40,158 bases of DNA, taken from contig JANQKT010000238.1 in the NCBI GenBank assembly GCA_028280965.1, positions 1 to 40,158 of the forward strand. Direction: 5' to 3'. Under the pieces are notes generated by a model. That model saw only the letters and a program-made list of their open reading frames with translations, was not told the origin of the DNA and made no database searches. A program made the translations under genes and the position numbers. Shown here piece by piece: positions 16,883 to 25,424 of the stretch. This DNA comes from Phycisphaeraceae bacterium. Its GTDB lineage: Bacteria > Planctomycetota > Phycisphaerae > Phycisphaerales > Phycisphaeraceae. The stretch's first letter is position 1. Every line of letters begins with the position of its first letter.

Positions 16883-18725
16883 ATCAAAAGATGACAATAC
16901 GCCGAACAAACCCGGCGGGTCGTACCGCCTGACGGACTGGTGCCCGAGCGCCGCCGAAGCGCAGCAGCGCCAGCGCGGCCGCCGCGTGCTGTGGACGGGG
17001 CGCAGCGTGATCATCGTGCTGACCGTGATGTTCGTCGGCCTGCTCGGGCGCGTGTACCAGTTGCAAGCCCACCCGGGCGAGCAGATCGTCGCGTTGCAGG
17101 ACTCGCAGGCCGGCACCGCCGAACTCGCCGCGATGCGGGGCGGGCTGATCGACCGCACCGGCCGGGTCCTCGCCGCGACGCGGGTCGGCTACCGGCTGTT
17201 CTGCGACCCGGCCATGATCGAGGACCGCGCCGACTTCGTGCGTGACGTCTGGTTCATGCTGGGCTACGACCCGTCCGAACTCGCCGAGCGGCTGTCGGAT
17301 ATGAGCCGGCTACGCTACATCGTGCTGGACCAACGTATGAGCGACGAGCAGGTCGCCGCCTTCCGCCAGGCCCAGGAAGAGGGCACGCTGCCCGGCGGGA
17401 TCTACCTGGAGCCGATCACGGTACGCGACTACCCCCAAGGGCCGCTGGCGGGCACGCTGATCGGCTGTGTCGGGCGTGACGGCGAGGGACTCGAAGGGCT
17501 CGAATACCACTGGGAGCAGCGCCTCGAAGCACGCCCCGGCCTGTACCACTTCATGCGCGACTTCAAGCGCAGGCGGATGTGGGTCAACGACGAGGGCTAC
17601 GTCCCCTTCGAAGACGGCGAGAACATCCGGCTGTCGATCGACGCGGTGATCCAGCGCATCGCCGAGGAAGAACTGGCCGCCACGCTCGAACAGTACAACG
17701 CCGACTCGGGCCAGCTCATCGTCATGCAGCCGCACACCGGCGAGATACTGGCGATCGCGACCTTCCCATCCTACGACCCGGGTTCGTTCGGCGATGTTGA
17801 GGACGAGCAGCGCCGGAACCGCCCGGCCACCGATGTGTTTGAGCCGGGCTCGATCTTCAAGCCCTTCGTCTGGGCCGGACTGACCGAGATGGGTGTGATC
17901 GCACCCGGCGACCTGATCGACACGACGGTCAGCGGCGCGTGGGTGATGCCCAACAGCCGGGTGCTGCACGACGTGCACGGCAAGGGCACGATCTCCTGGC
18001 ACAAGGTGCTGAAGTACTCGTCGAACATCGGCATGGCAAAGGGCGCGCTGCGCGTCGAGGTCGAGGACGTCTATGACATCATGCGTTCGTTCGGATTCGG
18101 GCGCAGGACAGGGATCGACCTGCCCGGCGAGGTCGGCGGGCTCTTGAAGATGCACGATCACGCCGGCGCACGCTCGTATTCTCACGGCTCCTGGCCGATG
18201 GGCCAGGAGGTTGGCGTGACCGGCATCCAGATGGTGCGCGCGATGTCCATCCTTGCCAACGGCGGGGTCATGGTTGAGCCGCGCATCGAGGCGTTAGGCG
18301 CCGGCAAGCTCGACGCCCCGGATGCAACACGTCAGCGCGTGATCAGCCGGCGCACCGCCGAGGCCACGCTCTACGCGATGCGCGACGCCGTCGTTGACGG
18401 CACCGGCAAGAAGGCCAACTCGCCCTACTACGACCTGTTCGGCAAGACCGGCACCGCGCAGCTGCCCAACTTCGACACCGGCGGGTACTACGACGACCGC
18501 TACGTCTCGTCCTTCCTCGGCGGGGCGCCCGTCGATCACCCGCGCCTCGTCGTCGGGTGCTTCGTCAAAGACCCCGACCGTTCGATCGGGCACTACGGCG
18601 GGGTTGTCGCCGCGCCCGCCGTCCGCCGGGTCGTCGAACGCTCGCTGGTCTACCTCGGCGTGCCCGCCAACGAAGGGACCGACCCGACGGAGCTGGCCGT
18701 CGAGCGGTACGAAATCGTGGAATAG
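16875..18725 (+). CDS. ftsI: Class B penicillin-binding protein, FtsI/PBP3-type transpeptidase
   Basis: 616 residues. Cross-links peptidoglycan stem peptides on the periplasmic face, normally at the division site with FtsW. A cytoplasmic N-terminus (~1-45), one membrane helix (~46-62), a pedestal/dimerisation domain starting at GGLIDRTGRVLAAT, and the transpeptidase domain from ~240. Active-site motifs are Ser326-x-x-Lys329 (PGSIFKP), Ser382-Ser-Asn384, and Lys524-Thr-Gly (FGKTGTA). There is no PASTA domain. It overlaps the FtsL-like gene. The cluster ends here: no murE, murF, mraY, ftsW or ftsZ follows, and gcvT comes next. A class B PBP argues for a peptidoglycan wall and fits Phycisphaerae better than budding planctomycetes; this is inference. 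Confidence 0.93.
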   Translation: MAESKDDNTPNKPGGSYRLTDWCPSAAEAQQRQRGRRVLWTGRSVIIVLTVMFVGLLGRVYQLQAHPGEQIVALQDSQAGTAELAAMRGGLIDRTGRVLAATRVGYRLFCDPAMIEDRADFVRDVWFMLGYDPSELAERLSDMSRLRYIVLDQRMSDEQVAAFRQAQEEGTLPGGIYLEPITVRDYPQGPLAGTLIGCVGRDGEGLEGLEYHWEQRLEARPGLYHFMRDFKRRRMWVNDEGYVPFEDGENIRLSIDAVIQRIAEEELAATLEQYNADSGQLIVMQPHTGEILAIATFPSYDPGSFGDVEDEQRRNRPATDVFEPGSIFKPFVWAGLTEMGVIAPGDLIDTTVSGAWVMPNSRVLHDVHGKGTISWHKVLKYSSNIGMAKGALRVEVEDVYDIMRSFGFGRRTGIDLPGEVGGLLKMHDHAGARSYSHGSWPMGQEVGVTGIQMVRAMSILANGGVMVEPRIEALGAGKLDAPDATRQRVISRRTAEATLYAMRDAVVDGTGKKANSPYYDLFGKTGTAQLPNFDTGGYYDDRYVSSFLGGAPVDHPRLVVGCFVKDPDRSIGHYGGVVAAPAVRRVVERSLVYLGVPANEGTDPTELAVERYEIVE

Positions 18726-18737
18726 TCCAACCACGTT

Positions 18738-18817
18738 CAGCCGCGACGCCACGCGTCGCAGGCGAATACTTACAGAAGCATCACATGAAGAACCAGCGAC
18801 GCGTGGCGTCGCGGCTG
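18738..18817. repeat. Paired-hairpin inverted repeat (REP/BIME-like)
   Basis: Arms 18738-18759 and 18796-18817 are perfect 22-base reverse complements separated by 36 bases. Each arm also folds on itself (CGACGC, three-base loop, GCGTCG). It lies between the ftsI stop and the gcvT promoter. No U-tract follows, so it is not a simple terminator, though it could slow or end ftsI transcripts. Confidence 0.85.
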
Positions 18818-18823
18818 TTGCCA

Positions 18824-18829
18824 TACAAT
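18824..18829 (+). promoter_or_regulatory. Possible -10 box TACAAT of gcvT
   Basis: TACAAT lies about 36 bases before the TTG start, leaving a leader with a good Shine-Dalgarno site. No clear -35 box, because the upstream bases belong to the inverted repeat. Confidence 0.4.
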
Positions 18830-18865
18830 GCCTGCCTATTGAGTACCCGACACAAGGAACCCGCC

Positions 18866-19981
18866 TTGAAACGCACCGCCTTCTACAACTACCACCAGGA
18901 ACACGGCGCGAAGTTTGTTGACTTCGCCGGCTGGGAGATGCCGATCCACTACGGCTCGATCATTGATGAGCACAAGCAGTGCCGCGAGAGCGGCGCGGTG
19001 TTCGACGTCTCGCACATGGGCCGGGTCCGCATCGCCGGGCGGCATGCGCGCAAGCTGCTCGAGACCCTGCTGACCCGCAAGGTCAGCGACATGGACGAGG
19101 GCCAGGCCCGGTATTCATTGATCTGCAACGAGCGCGGCGGGGTCATCGATGACGTCCTGGTCTACCGCTTCCCCGACGACTGGCTGCTGGTCGTCAACGC
19201 GAGCAACCGCGAGAAGGTGCTCGCGCACATCGACGTGGTCGCCAGGCAGTCCGACTACACGGTCAAGGTCGATGACCAGACCGAATCGACCGCGATGATC
19301 GCGGTGCAGGGCCCGCGCGTCATGGAGCAAATCGGCAAGTTCTCCAGCACCGTGCCGACGATGAAGAACTACCGCTTCACCGAGAAGAACCTGATGATCC
19401 TGAAGATGATCATCTCGCGGACCGGGTACACCGGCGAGGACGGGGTCGAGGTCATGCTCGGCGCGAAGATGGCGCCGATGGCGATCAAGCTGCTGTTGAA
19501 AGACAAGGGCGAGGGCGTCGTCAAGCCCGCGGGCCTGGGCGCGCGTGACACACTGCGGATCGAGGCGGGCATGCCGCTGTACGGCCACGAACTCGACGAA
19601 GACACCGACCCGCTCTCGGCGGGCCTGAAGTTCGCCGTGGCGCTGGACAAGGACCAGACCGAAGACGGCCCGGCGGTCCCGCGCTTTGTCGGGCAGGATG
19701 CGCTCGAGAAGACCGCGGCGGACGGCCCGCCGAAGCAGCTCATCGGCTTGAAGATCGAGGGCAAGCGCACGCCGCGTCAGGGGTGCGGACTGCAGAAGGA
19801 CGGCGCATCGATCGGCACCGTCACCTCAGGATGCATGAGCCCGACACTGGGCGTGCCGATCGCAATGGCGTATGTCAAACCCGGAAGCACAAAAGAAGGC
19901 GAGACAGTTTCGTTAGCGCTCGGTATCGAAGGCGTACCCGCGACAGTCTGCAAGCTGCCGTTTTACAAGCGGGCGAGATAA
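18866..19981 (+). CDS. gcvT: Aminomethyltransferase, glycine cleavage T protein
   Basis: 371 residues. Takes the aminomethyl group from lipoylated H protein, gives methylene-tetrahydrofolate and releases ammonia. The start is TTG 18866: AAGGA lies 7 bases before it and homology begins at once (LKRTAFYNYHQEHGAKFVDF), whereas the open frame continues back to 18557 through the inverted repeat and ftsI. Motifs: FAGWEMPIHYGSI, VFDVSHMGRV, VQGPR, SRTGYTGEDGVEV, GLGARDTLRIEAGMPLYGHEL and SGCMSPTLGVPIAMAYV. Length matches the family. No gcvH, gcvP or lpd is nearby. It supplies the same folate pool as FolD at 27.5-28.3 kb. Confidence 0.95.
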   Translation: MKRTAFYNYHQEHGAKFVDFAGWEMPIHYGSIIDEHKQCRESGAVFDVSHMGRVRIAGRHARKLLETLLTRKVSDMDEGQARYSLICNERGGVIDDVLVYRFPDDWLLVVNASNREKVLAHIDVVARQSDYTVKVDDQTESTAMIAVQGPRVMEQIGKFSSTVPTMKNYRFTEKNLMILKMIISRTGYTGEDGVEVMLGAKMAPMAIKLLLKDKGEGVVKPAGLGARDTLRIEAGMPLYGHELDEDTDPLSAGLKFAVALDKDQTEDGPAVPRFVGQDALEKTAADGPPKQLIGLKIEGKRTPRQGCGLQKDGASIGTVTSGCMSPTLGVPIAMAYVKPGSTKEGETVSLALGIEGVPATVCKLPFYKRAR

Positions 19982-20053
19982 TCACGATGCCCTTATTCCA
20001 CATCGGCGCACGGCCCACTGGCAGAGGCAAGCGATCCCAAGGCCAAGCCTGAT

Positions 20054-20059
20054 TATACT
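20054..20059 (+). promoter_or_regulatory. -10-like box TATACT of the PP2C-type phosphatase gene
   Basis: TATACT ends 8 bases before ATG 20068, with no Shine-Dalgarno site between. The RNA start would be within a base or two of the ATG. Confidence 0.5.
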
Positions 20060-20067
20060 TTCATCCA

Positions 20068-21522
20068 ATGGCTCTGACCACGCCCGCCGAAATCGAGAAG
20101 GCCTATCTCGACAAGCATCTGCGTTGGCTGCACAAGCGGTTTTATGTATACGCCTGGACGCTGGGGATTGGCTGGAACGCGATCAGTTTATTGGGGGCCG
20201 TCCTCGGGCTGGTCGTGATTGCCCTGGGCAAAGAAGAGATGCACGGCGACGATGTGCTGGCAAAGTCCGCCGTGTTCTGGGTCAGTTTCTTCCTGAAGAC
20301 CACAATCGTCGCGTTGGTCTTTGTTGCCAGCATCCTATGGGTCAGGCGGAACCACCCGCAACGCGATAGAACCATCCAGCTCATCTATTGGCTGTTTGTT
20401 GGGCCGCACCTGATCGATATCCTCTACAGCATCGCGGTATGGCTATGGATCGACCAACAGGGCGCGACAGATCTACTCATCGGTGACGTTTCGGCTCGCC
20501 TTCTCTTTAGTCACTTTATCGCCGCTCTGATTATCCCCTGGACGGTCCGCGAGTCTGCCCTGGTCCTGGCTCCCGTCGTTGCGATCCGTACAGTTCTCAT
20601 CGCGCTCCTTGCAACCGACCCGGTCGCCGGCCGTGCGGTTGCAGTGCTGGGACTGGGGCTGGCCGGTCTGCCGGGCATCTGTGTCTGTTGGATCAAACAG
20701 TATCGCTTCCGCCGTGGGTTCCAGTTTGAGGCGTACCGCGATGCGTTCCAGCATGTTTCACGCGAGGTGAGCCAGGCCCGGCAGTTGCACGAGAGCTTCT
20801 TCCCGAAACCGATTGACACCGGCCCGCTGCGTCTGGACTACGCCTATCAACCGATGGCCCAACTCGGAGGCGATTACATCCACGCACAATCCTGCCGCGA
20901 CGGGCAAGGGCGGGCACAATCTCTGCTCTGCGCCGTGATCGATGTGACCGGACACGGCCTTTCTGCGACGCTCACGGCCAACCACCTGCACGCGCTGATC
21001 AAGCGCCAGACACAGCACAGCGAGCGGCCCGACCCGGGCAATCTGATCGCCGAATTGAACCGCTATATGTACGAGAGCTTTTCAGGCATGAGTGTTTTTG
21101 CAACCGCCTTGTGCATGCGCCTCGATGTTCGAGAGCGGCGTGTGGTTTGGGCGTCGGCCGGCCACCCGCCGGGGCTACTGAGCCAAGGCGGGTCTTTCGA
21201 GCCCATCTTGGAATCGACCACATTCATGCTGGGTGCGGTCCCGCCCGAGGGCTATCAATCCGAATCCCAATCACTTGTTCTTACCACGGACTGCTCCGTG
21301 ATCGCGTACAGCGACGGCGCATCTGAATTGCCGTTGGCACAAGGAGGCATGCTGGGAATCAAAGGGCTGTGCCAGCATCTCAACACACTGTCTACCGAGG
21401 GGCGACTGACATGCCGCCACGCCATGGACAGCCTCAACGAGATCTCCACGGGCGAGCGCCAGGACGATATTCTGCTGGCCAGGCTCGACTTGAATCTACA
21501 AGACGAGGGCCCGGCTAATTGA
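20068..21522 (+). CDS. Membrane-bound PP2C/SpoIIE-type serine phosphatase (RsbU-like)
   Basis: 484 residues. About six hydrophobic helices fill residues ~25-215. A short helical linker (HVSREVSQARQLHESFFPK, typical just before SpoIIE phosphatase domains) leads to a phosphatase domain at ~250-480. Metal-site motifs are LGGDY (usually GGDFYD), IDVTGHG and QDDILLARLDL, with AGHPPGLL and YSDGASE as further marks. Such enzymes dephosphorylate anti-sigma-factor antagonists or other Ser/Thr phosphoproteins. The membrane part has no named sensor domain I recognise. Its stop is two bases from the stop of a convergent sigma-70 gene; no anti-sigma kinase or STAS antagonist is in the window, so a link between the two is only a guess. 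Confidence 0.88.
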   Translation: MALTTPAEIEKAYLDKHLRWLHKRFYVYAWTLGIGWNAISLLGAVLGLVVIALGKEEMHGDDVLAKSAVFWVSFFLKTTIVALVFVASILWVRRNHPQRDRTIQLIYWLFVGPHLIDILYSIAVWLWIDQQGATDLLIGDVSARLLFSHFIAALIIPWTVRESALVLAPVVAIRTVLIALLATDPVAGRAVAVLGLGLAGLPGICVCWIKQYRFRRGFQFEAYRDAFQHVSREVSQARQLHESFFPKPIDTGPLRLDYAYQPMAQLGGDYIHAQSCRDGQGRAQSLLCAVIDVTGHGLSATLTANHLHALIKRQTQHSERPDPGNLIAELNRYMYESFSGMSVFATALCMRLDVRERRVVWASAGHPPGLLSQGGSFEPILESTTFMLGAVPPEGYQSESQSLVLTTDCSVIAYSDGASELPLAQGGMLGIKGLCQHLNTLSTEGRLTCRHAMDSLNEISTGERQDDILLARLDLNLQDEGPAN

Positions 21523-21524
21523 TT

Positions 21525-22403
21525 TCACGCCCCGCGCCGTGCCGCGGCGTCTTCGCGGGCGCGGATCGCGGCGAGCGGGCGGTCCGAGTTCATGCGCGTG
21601 TTGAGCTTGCGCAGCGCCTCGATCTCGATCTGCCGGACCCGCTCGCGCGTCAGGCCGACCACGGCGCCGATCTCCTTGAGCGTCAGCGGCTCGTCGCCGT
21701 TCAGCCCGTAGCGCAGCCGCAGGATCGTCGCCTCGCGCTCGTCGATCGCGTCCAGCAGCGTGCCGATCGTCTCGAGGTCGTCGTCGAGCAGCACCGCCTC
21801 GTCCGGCGTCAGGATCCGTTCGTCGGCGACCATGTCGCCCAGCGACGGCGCGTCCTCGTCCCCGCCGCCCTCTTGTGACGGGCGTTGGCAGGCACGGACC
21901 GCCTTCTTGATGATCCGCACCTTTTTCTCCGGCAGGTCCATCCGCTCGGCGAGCTCCTTGAGGTTCGGCTGCCGGCCGAGCTCTTCTTCCAGGTCGCGCG
22001 AGGCCTTCTTCCACTTCGCGATCAGCTCAACCATGTACGCGGGGATGTGGATCGGCTGCACCGCGTTGATCAGCGCACGCTTGATCGCCTGCTTGATCCA
22101 CCAGGTGCCGTAGGTCGAGAAGCGGGCGCCGAACTCGGGGTCGAAGTTCTCGACCGCCTTAAGCAGGCCGATGTTGCCCTCCTCGATCAGGTCCTGCAGC
22201 GGCAGGCCGCGGTTCATGTACCGCTTGGCGATCGAGACGACCAGCCGCAGGTTCGAGCGGATCATGTGTTCGCGGGAGGCCATGCAGCCCTCGTCGCGGA
22301 TCCGCCGGGCCAGCGCGACTTCCTCTTCGCGCGTCAGCAACGGGCTCTCGTCGATCTGCTTGAGGTAGACCTCCAGGTCGGATTTCACGCGGCGCGTCGC
22401 CAT
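21525..22403 (-). CDS. RNA polymerase sigma-70 factor, group 2 (RpoD-like, no region 1.1)
   Basis: 292 residues. The start ATG 22403 is chosen because GAGAGG lies 7 bases before it and region 1.2 begins at once (DLEVYLKQIDESPLLTREEE). Region 2 contains NLRLVVSIAKRYMNRGLPLQ, DLIEEGNIGLLKAVENFD and FSTYGTWWIKQAIKRA. Region 3 follows (IHIPAYMVELIAKWKKASRD), then region 4 with the helix-turn-helix LTLKEIGAVVGLTRERVRQI. Region 1.1 is absent, so it is group 2 or a short primary factor. It binds core polymerase and should read -10 boxes like those described here. It is divergent from a glycosyltransferase gene and converges with the phosphatase gene. Confidence 0.92.
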   Translation of the reverse strand: MATRRVKSDLEVYLKQIDESPLLTREEEVALARRIRDEGCMASREHMIRSNLRLVVSIAKRYMNRGLPLQDLIEEGNIGLLKAVENFDPEFGARFSTYGTWWIKQAIKRALINAVQPIHIPAYMVELIAKWKKASRDLEEELGRQPNLKELAERMDLPEKKVRIIKKAVRACQRPSQEGGGDEDAPSLGDMVADERILTPDEAVLLDDDLETIGTLLDAIDEREATILRLRYGLNGDEPLTLKEIGAVVGLTRERVRQIEIEALRKLNTRMNSDRPLAAIRAREDAAARRGA

Positions 22404-22623
22404 AGCTTTCCCTCTCTCCGTGTCCCTGGACCGCCCGTGGAACGGCCCTAATCCGGGCTGGCAACGCCTGCCCCGCGTATTGATCGGACCCTGCCAAGGG
22501 CCGCTTAAGTGTTTTCGGACTTTGCCGCTCTGCTGGTACCGGCGGATCGGCACGACCGTCACAGGCGGATACCGGATCCGCAGACAAGTCCTTTCAGCAC
22601 CCATGCGCCCTTGCCCGAGCGGC

Positions 22624-22629
22624 TATCCT
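22624..22629 (+). promoter_or_regulatory. -10-like box TATCCT of the glycosyltransferase gene
   Basis: TATCCT ends 7 bases before ATG 22637; no Shine-Dalgarno site. Confidence 0.4.
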
Positions 22630-22636
22630 TTGTCTT

Positions 22637-23509
22637 ATGCATGTCGTCTTTCATGCCGGCCCGCTCAGCGAGTTCATGCTGCTAGTGCCGCTGATGCGCG
22701 CGATGGATCCGCCGATGACGGCCGTCGCGCCGTGGCAGCGCGCCTCGCTGGCGGCCCGGCTGCTGGGCGCCGCGCCCATGGATATCGAGATGTTCGAGTT
22801 CACCCGTCTGCACAGCGCGGACGGGCCCAGCCGCGTCAGCCCCGCGGTCGCTGAGCTGTTCACGTCCGCCCGCCGGATCGTCAGCTTCCTGGGCAGCGAG
22901 GAAGACGCCTGGTCGGCGAACGTCCGTCGGCTCGCGCCCGATGCCGAGTTGGTGCTGCTCGACCCGAGACCGAGCAACGACGATGCACGGCACTTCACCG
23001 AATGGCACCGCGTACAGCTCAAGCAGAAAGGCATCGCGCTCGACCCGGCCGAGCCCGAGCCGCTGTTCAACCCGACCGGCCCGATCGTCGTCCACCCCGG
23101 CGGCAGCGCGATCAAGCGCTGCTGGCCGATCGACCGCTACGAAGCGTTGATCCAGAAGTTGCTCAGCGCGGGCCTGCCGGTCAAGGCCGTGTTCGGCGAG
23201 GTCGAGCTCGAGCGCTGGTCCGCCGACCGGATCGCCTACTGGACCGATGAATTGCAGGCCGAGTCGTTCCGCGCGTCCGACGCGCTGACCCCACTGCTGC
23301 AGGAGGCGCGGCTGTTCATCGGCAACGACGCGGGGCCGATGCACATCGCCGCCCAGCTCGGCACACCCACGCTCGCGGTGCTCGGCCCGACCGACCCGGC
23401 GAAGACCGGCCAGCGCGGCGGCCATATCCGGCACACCGTCCCGCCCGGAGGCCCGGGGCGGATCGAGGATGTGACGCTCGACGCCGTTCTGGCCATGATA
23501 ATCGCTTAG
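22637..23509 (+). CDS. Glycosyltransferase family 9 (heptosyltransferase-like)
   Basis: 290 residues, GT-B fold, short for the family (usually about 320-350). The C-terminal donor-binding half is clear: VVHPGGSAIKRCWPIDRYEA and later FIGNDAGPMHIAAQLGTPTL followed by GPTDP, as in ADP-heptose:LPS heptosyltransferases. The N-terminal half (GPLSEFMLLVPLMRAM) replaces the usual GDxL motif with LSEF, so the acceptor site may be degenerate. It probably adds a sugar to a cell-surface lipid or polysaccharide at the inner face of the inner membrane. No other polysaccharide genes are adjacent. Confidence 0.86.
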   Translation: MHVVFHAGPLSEFMLLVPLMRAMDPPMTAVAPWQRASLAARLLGAAPMDIEMFEFTRLHSADGPSRVSPAVAELFTSARRIVSFLGSEEDAWSANVRRLAPDAELVLLDPRPSNDDARHFTEWHRVQLKQKGIALDPAEPEPLFNPTGPIVVHPGGSAIKRCWPIDRYEALIQKLLSAGLPVKAVFGEVELERWSADRIAYWTDELQAESFRASDALTPLLQEARLFIGNDAGPMHIAAQLGTPTLAVLGPTDPAKTGQRGGHIRHTVPPGGPGRIEDVTLDAVLAMIIA

Positions 23510-23580
23510 CCTCTTTCGGATAATGGCAGATATTTGGCCACACCCTCGAACATCTCTGCAGGTCGTACGTCTACACCGAT

Positions 23581-24360
23581 ATGAACGACTTCCTCCGATC
23601 TGCAGTCTTGGGAACCGCCCTGCTTTTTCCGACGCTGTCTCACGCCGCCGACCCCGCCGAAACCCGGTCAGAAGACGGCCGGACATTAGGCCAGCTTGTT
23701 CATGAGATCGATCAACTCCGAGATGGTGAAGACACCCCGTTCAAAGAGGTTGAACAACGCGCTCAGGCCCTGCTCGATCAGTTCAAGAAACCCGAAGAGC
23801 AGGCCCTCATCTACTACACCGTGACCTTGATCTATTCCCAAACCGGTCAGACTCATCCCAGGCGCACGGCCCACTTCGCCGAGAAAACGGCCGCCCTGCC
23901 ACTGGACCCGGTCAAGAAACTGAAGACATACATCTGGTGGGGCGATGCGCTGCAATGGGAGCACCGCCGGTCAAAAGGCGAGGCCTACGCCAAAGCGCGG
24001 GAAGCAGCGACGGCCGCGTACCTGAAAGGCCTCAAGCTCTGCCTGGACTACAATGTCCCGGAGCAGCGGCTCGAGCCGCCCGATCCCCAGCCAAATCCGA
24101 ACGGGGACGGCCCGGGCGGGCAAGCTGATCGCGAGTCAGCAGGCCAGGACGGCGCACGGATCCAGCATATCAAGCTGCTAAACAGCATGGTCCTCCATCG
24201 CGACAGCCTCGAAAAACAGATCATCGATCTGCATCTTCGACGTCAACCCGATCTTGACGAGCTTAAGCGGCTGGCGGATGAAATCCTCAAAGATAAAGAA
24301 GCGGTTGAGAAACTGACAACACAGGCGCAAACGGCTCTTGATGAGCGTAACGAAGATTAA
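23581..24360 (+). CDS. Secreted helical hypothetical protein
   Basis: 259 residues. Signal peptide 1-22 with likely cleavage SHA/AD. The mature protein is almost all helix: ~35-150 looks like degenerate TPR-type pairs (KPEEQALIYYTVTLIYSQTG), then a Pro/Asn/Gly-rich acidic linker (~160-185), then a charged C-terminal coiled coil. No catalytic motif. A GATAAT hexamer at about 23518-23523 could be its -10 box. It sits alone between the glycosyltransferase and ispH genes. Function unknown; periplasmic location is predicted from the signal peptide. Confidence 0.75.
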   Translation: MNDFLRSAVLGTALLFPTLSHAADPAETRSEDGRTLGQLVHEIDQLRDGEDTPFKEVEQRAQALLDQFKKPEEQALIYYTVTLIYSQTGQTHPRRTAHFAEKTAALPLDPVKKLKTYIWWGDALQWEHRRSKGEAYAKAREAATAAYLKGLKLCLDYNVPEQRLEPPDPQPNPNGDGPGGQADRESAGQDGARIQHIKLLNSMVLHRDSLEKQIIDLHLRRQPDLDELKRLADEILKDKEAVEKLTTQAQTALDERNED

Positions 24361-24449
24361 ATGCAGGCCGGTTCGGTTGGGGCCTGGCTGGATTACCTGT
24401 TCTGACAAAACGACTCGCTCATCCGTGTGGCCCCTTACCACCAACGTGA

Positions 24450-24455
24450 TAAAAT
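24450..24455 (+). promoter_or_regulatory. -10-like box TAAAAT of ispH (leaderless layout)
   Basis: TAAAAT ends exactly 6 bases before ATG 24462 and is preceded by TGA, an extended -10 (TGN). No Shine-Dalgarno site. Confidence 0.55.
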
Positions 24456-24461
24456 GAACGG

Positions 24462-25406
24462 ATGAAGGTGATCCTCGCCAACCCGCGCGGGTTCTGTGCC
24501 GGCGTGCACATGGCCATCGATACCGTGCAGGAATTGATCGACCTGATCGGCCCGCCGCTGTGGGTCTTCCACGAGATCGTGCACAACAAGCACGTCGTCG
24601 AGCGGTTCATCGAGCAGGGCGTGACGTTTGTGGACTCGATCGACGAGGTGCCCGAGGGCCAGACCGTTGTGTTCAGCGCCCACGGCGTCTCGCCCGCGGT
24701 GCGCGAGCGCGCCAAGGCGCGCAGCCTGCGCATGATCGACGCGACCTGCCCGCTGGTCACGAAGGTGCACGTCGAGGCCCGCCGTTACGCCAAGCAGGGC
24801 TGCAAGATCCTGCTCGTCGGCCACGCGGGGCACGACGAGGTCGAGGGCACGTTCGGCGAGGCGCCGGATGCGATCACGATCGTCGAGTCCCCCGCGGACG
24901 TCGAGGCGACCAACTTCTCCGCCGACGACCAGCTGATCTACCTGACGCAGACGACGCTGAGCATCGACGATGCGAACGTGATCATCGGCGCGATCAAGGC
25001 GAAGTACCCGCACTGCAAGGCCCCGCCGAAGGAAGACATCTGCTACGCAACGACCAACCGCCAGCACGCCGTGCGCGACATGGCGAAAGACGCGGACCTG
25101 ACGCTGGTCGTCGGCAGCCAGAACAGCTCGAACTCGGTCCGCCTGACCGAGATCAGCGAGACCGACGGCACCCCCGCCAGGCTGCTGGACGACAAGAGCG
25201 GGCTGGATGACGGATGGTTTGAAGGCGTCGAGACGGTGCTGGTCACCGCGGGCGCCTCGGCCCCCGACGACCTGGTGCAGGCGATCGTGCAGGAGCTGGC
25301 CGACCGGTTCGGCGCCGAGGTCGAAGAATCAACGCCGGTGGACGAGGGGATGCAGTTCGCCCTGCCGGTGACGCTGCGGGTGATGAAATCTCAGGCAACA
25401 CCTTGA
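24462..25406 (+). CDS. ispH: 4-hydroxy-3-methylbut-2-enyl diphosphate reductase IspH (LytB)
   Basis: 314 residues. Last step of the MEP isoprenoid pathway: HMBPP is reduced to IPP and DMAPP on a 4Fe-4S cluster in the cytoplasm. The cluster ligands Cys12 (NPRGFCAGV), Cys96 (DATCPLV) and Cys194 (DICYATTNRQ) are all present at family spacing. Substrate-site motifs HEIVHNKHVVE, FSAHGVSP, GHAGHDEVEGTFG, TQTTLS, GSQNSSNS and TAGASAP are intact. Length is normal. Translation appears to start on a leaderless RNA. Neighbours are unrelated in function. Confidence 0.97.
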   Translation: MKVILANPRGFCAGVHMAIDTVQELIDLIGPPLWVFHEIVHNKHVVERFIEQGVTFVDSIDEVPEGQTVVFSAHGVSPAVRERAKARSLRMIDATCPLVTKVHVEARRYAKQGCKILLVGHAGHDEVEGTFGEAPDAITIVESPADVEATNFSADDQLIYLTQTTLSIDDANVIIGAIKAKYPHCKAPPKEDICYATTNRQHAVRDMAKDADLTLVVGSQNSSNSVRLTEISETDGTPARLLDDKSGLDDGWFEGVETVLVTAGASAPDDLVQAIVQELADRFGAEVEESTPVDEGMQFALPVTLRVMKSQATP

Positions 25407-25424
25407 TCACAACAGGGGGTGTCT

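Noticed and set aside
18557-18865. Longer gcvT start with 103 extra codons
   Set aside because: The extra part lies in ftsI and the inverted repeat; the TTG at 18866 has a good ribosome site and homology begins there.
24365-24390. CAGGCC/GGCCTG stem-loop after the secreted helical protein gene
   Set aside because: Only six pairs with an 11-base loop and no U-tract.
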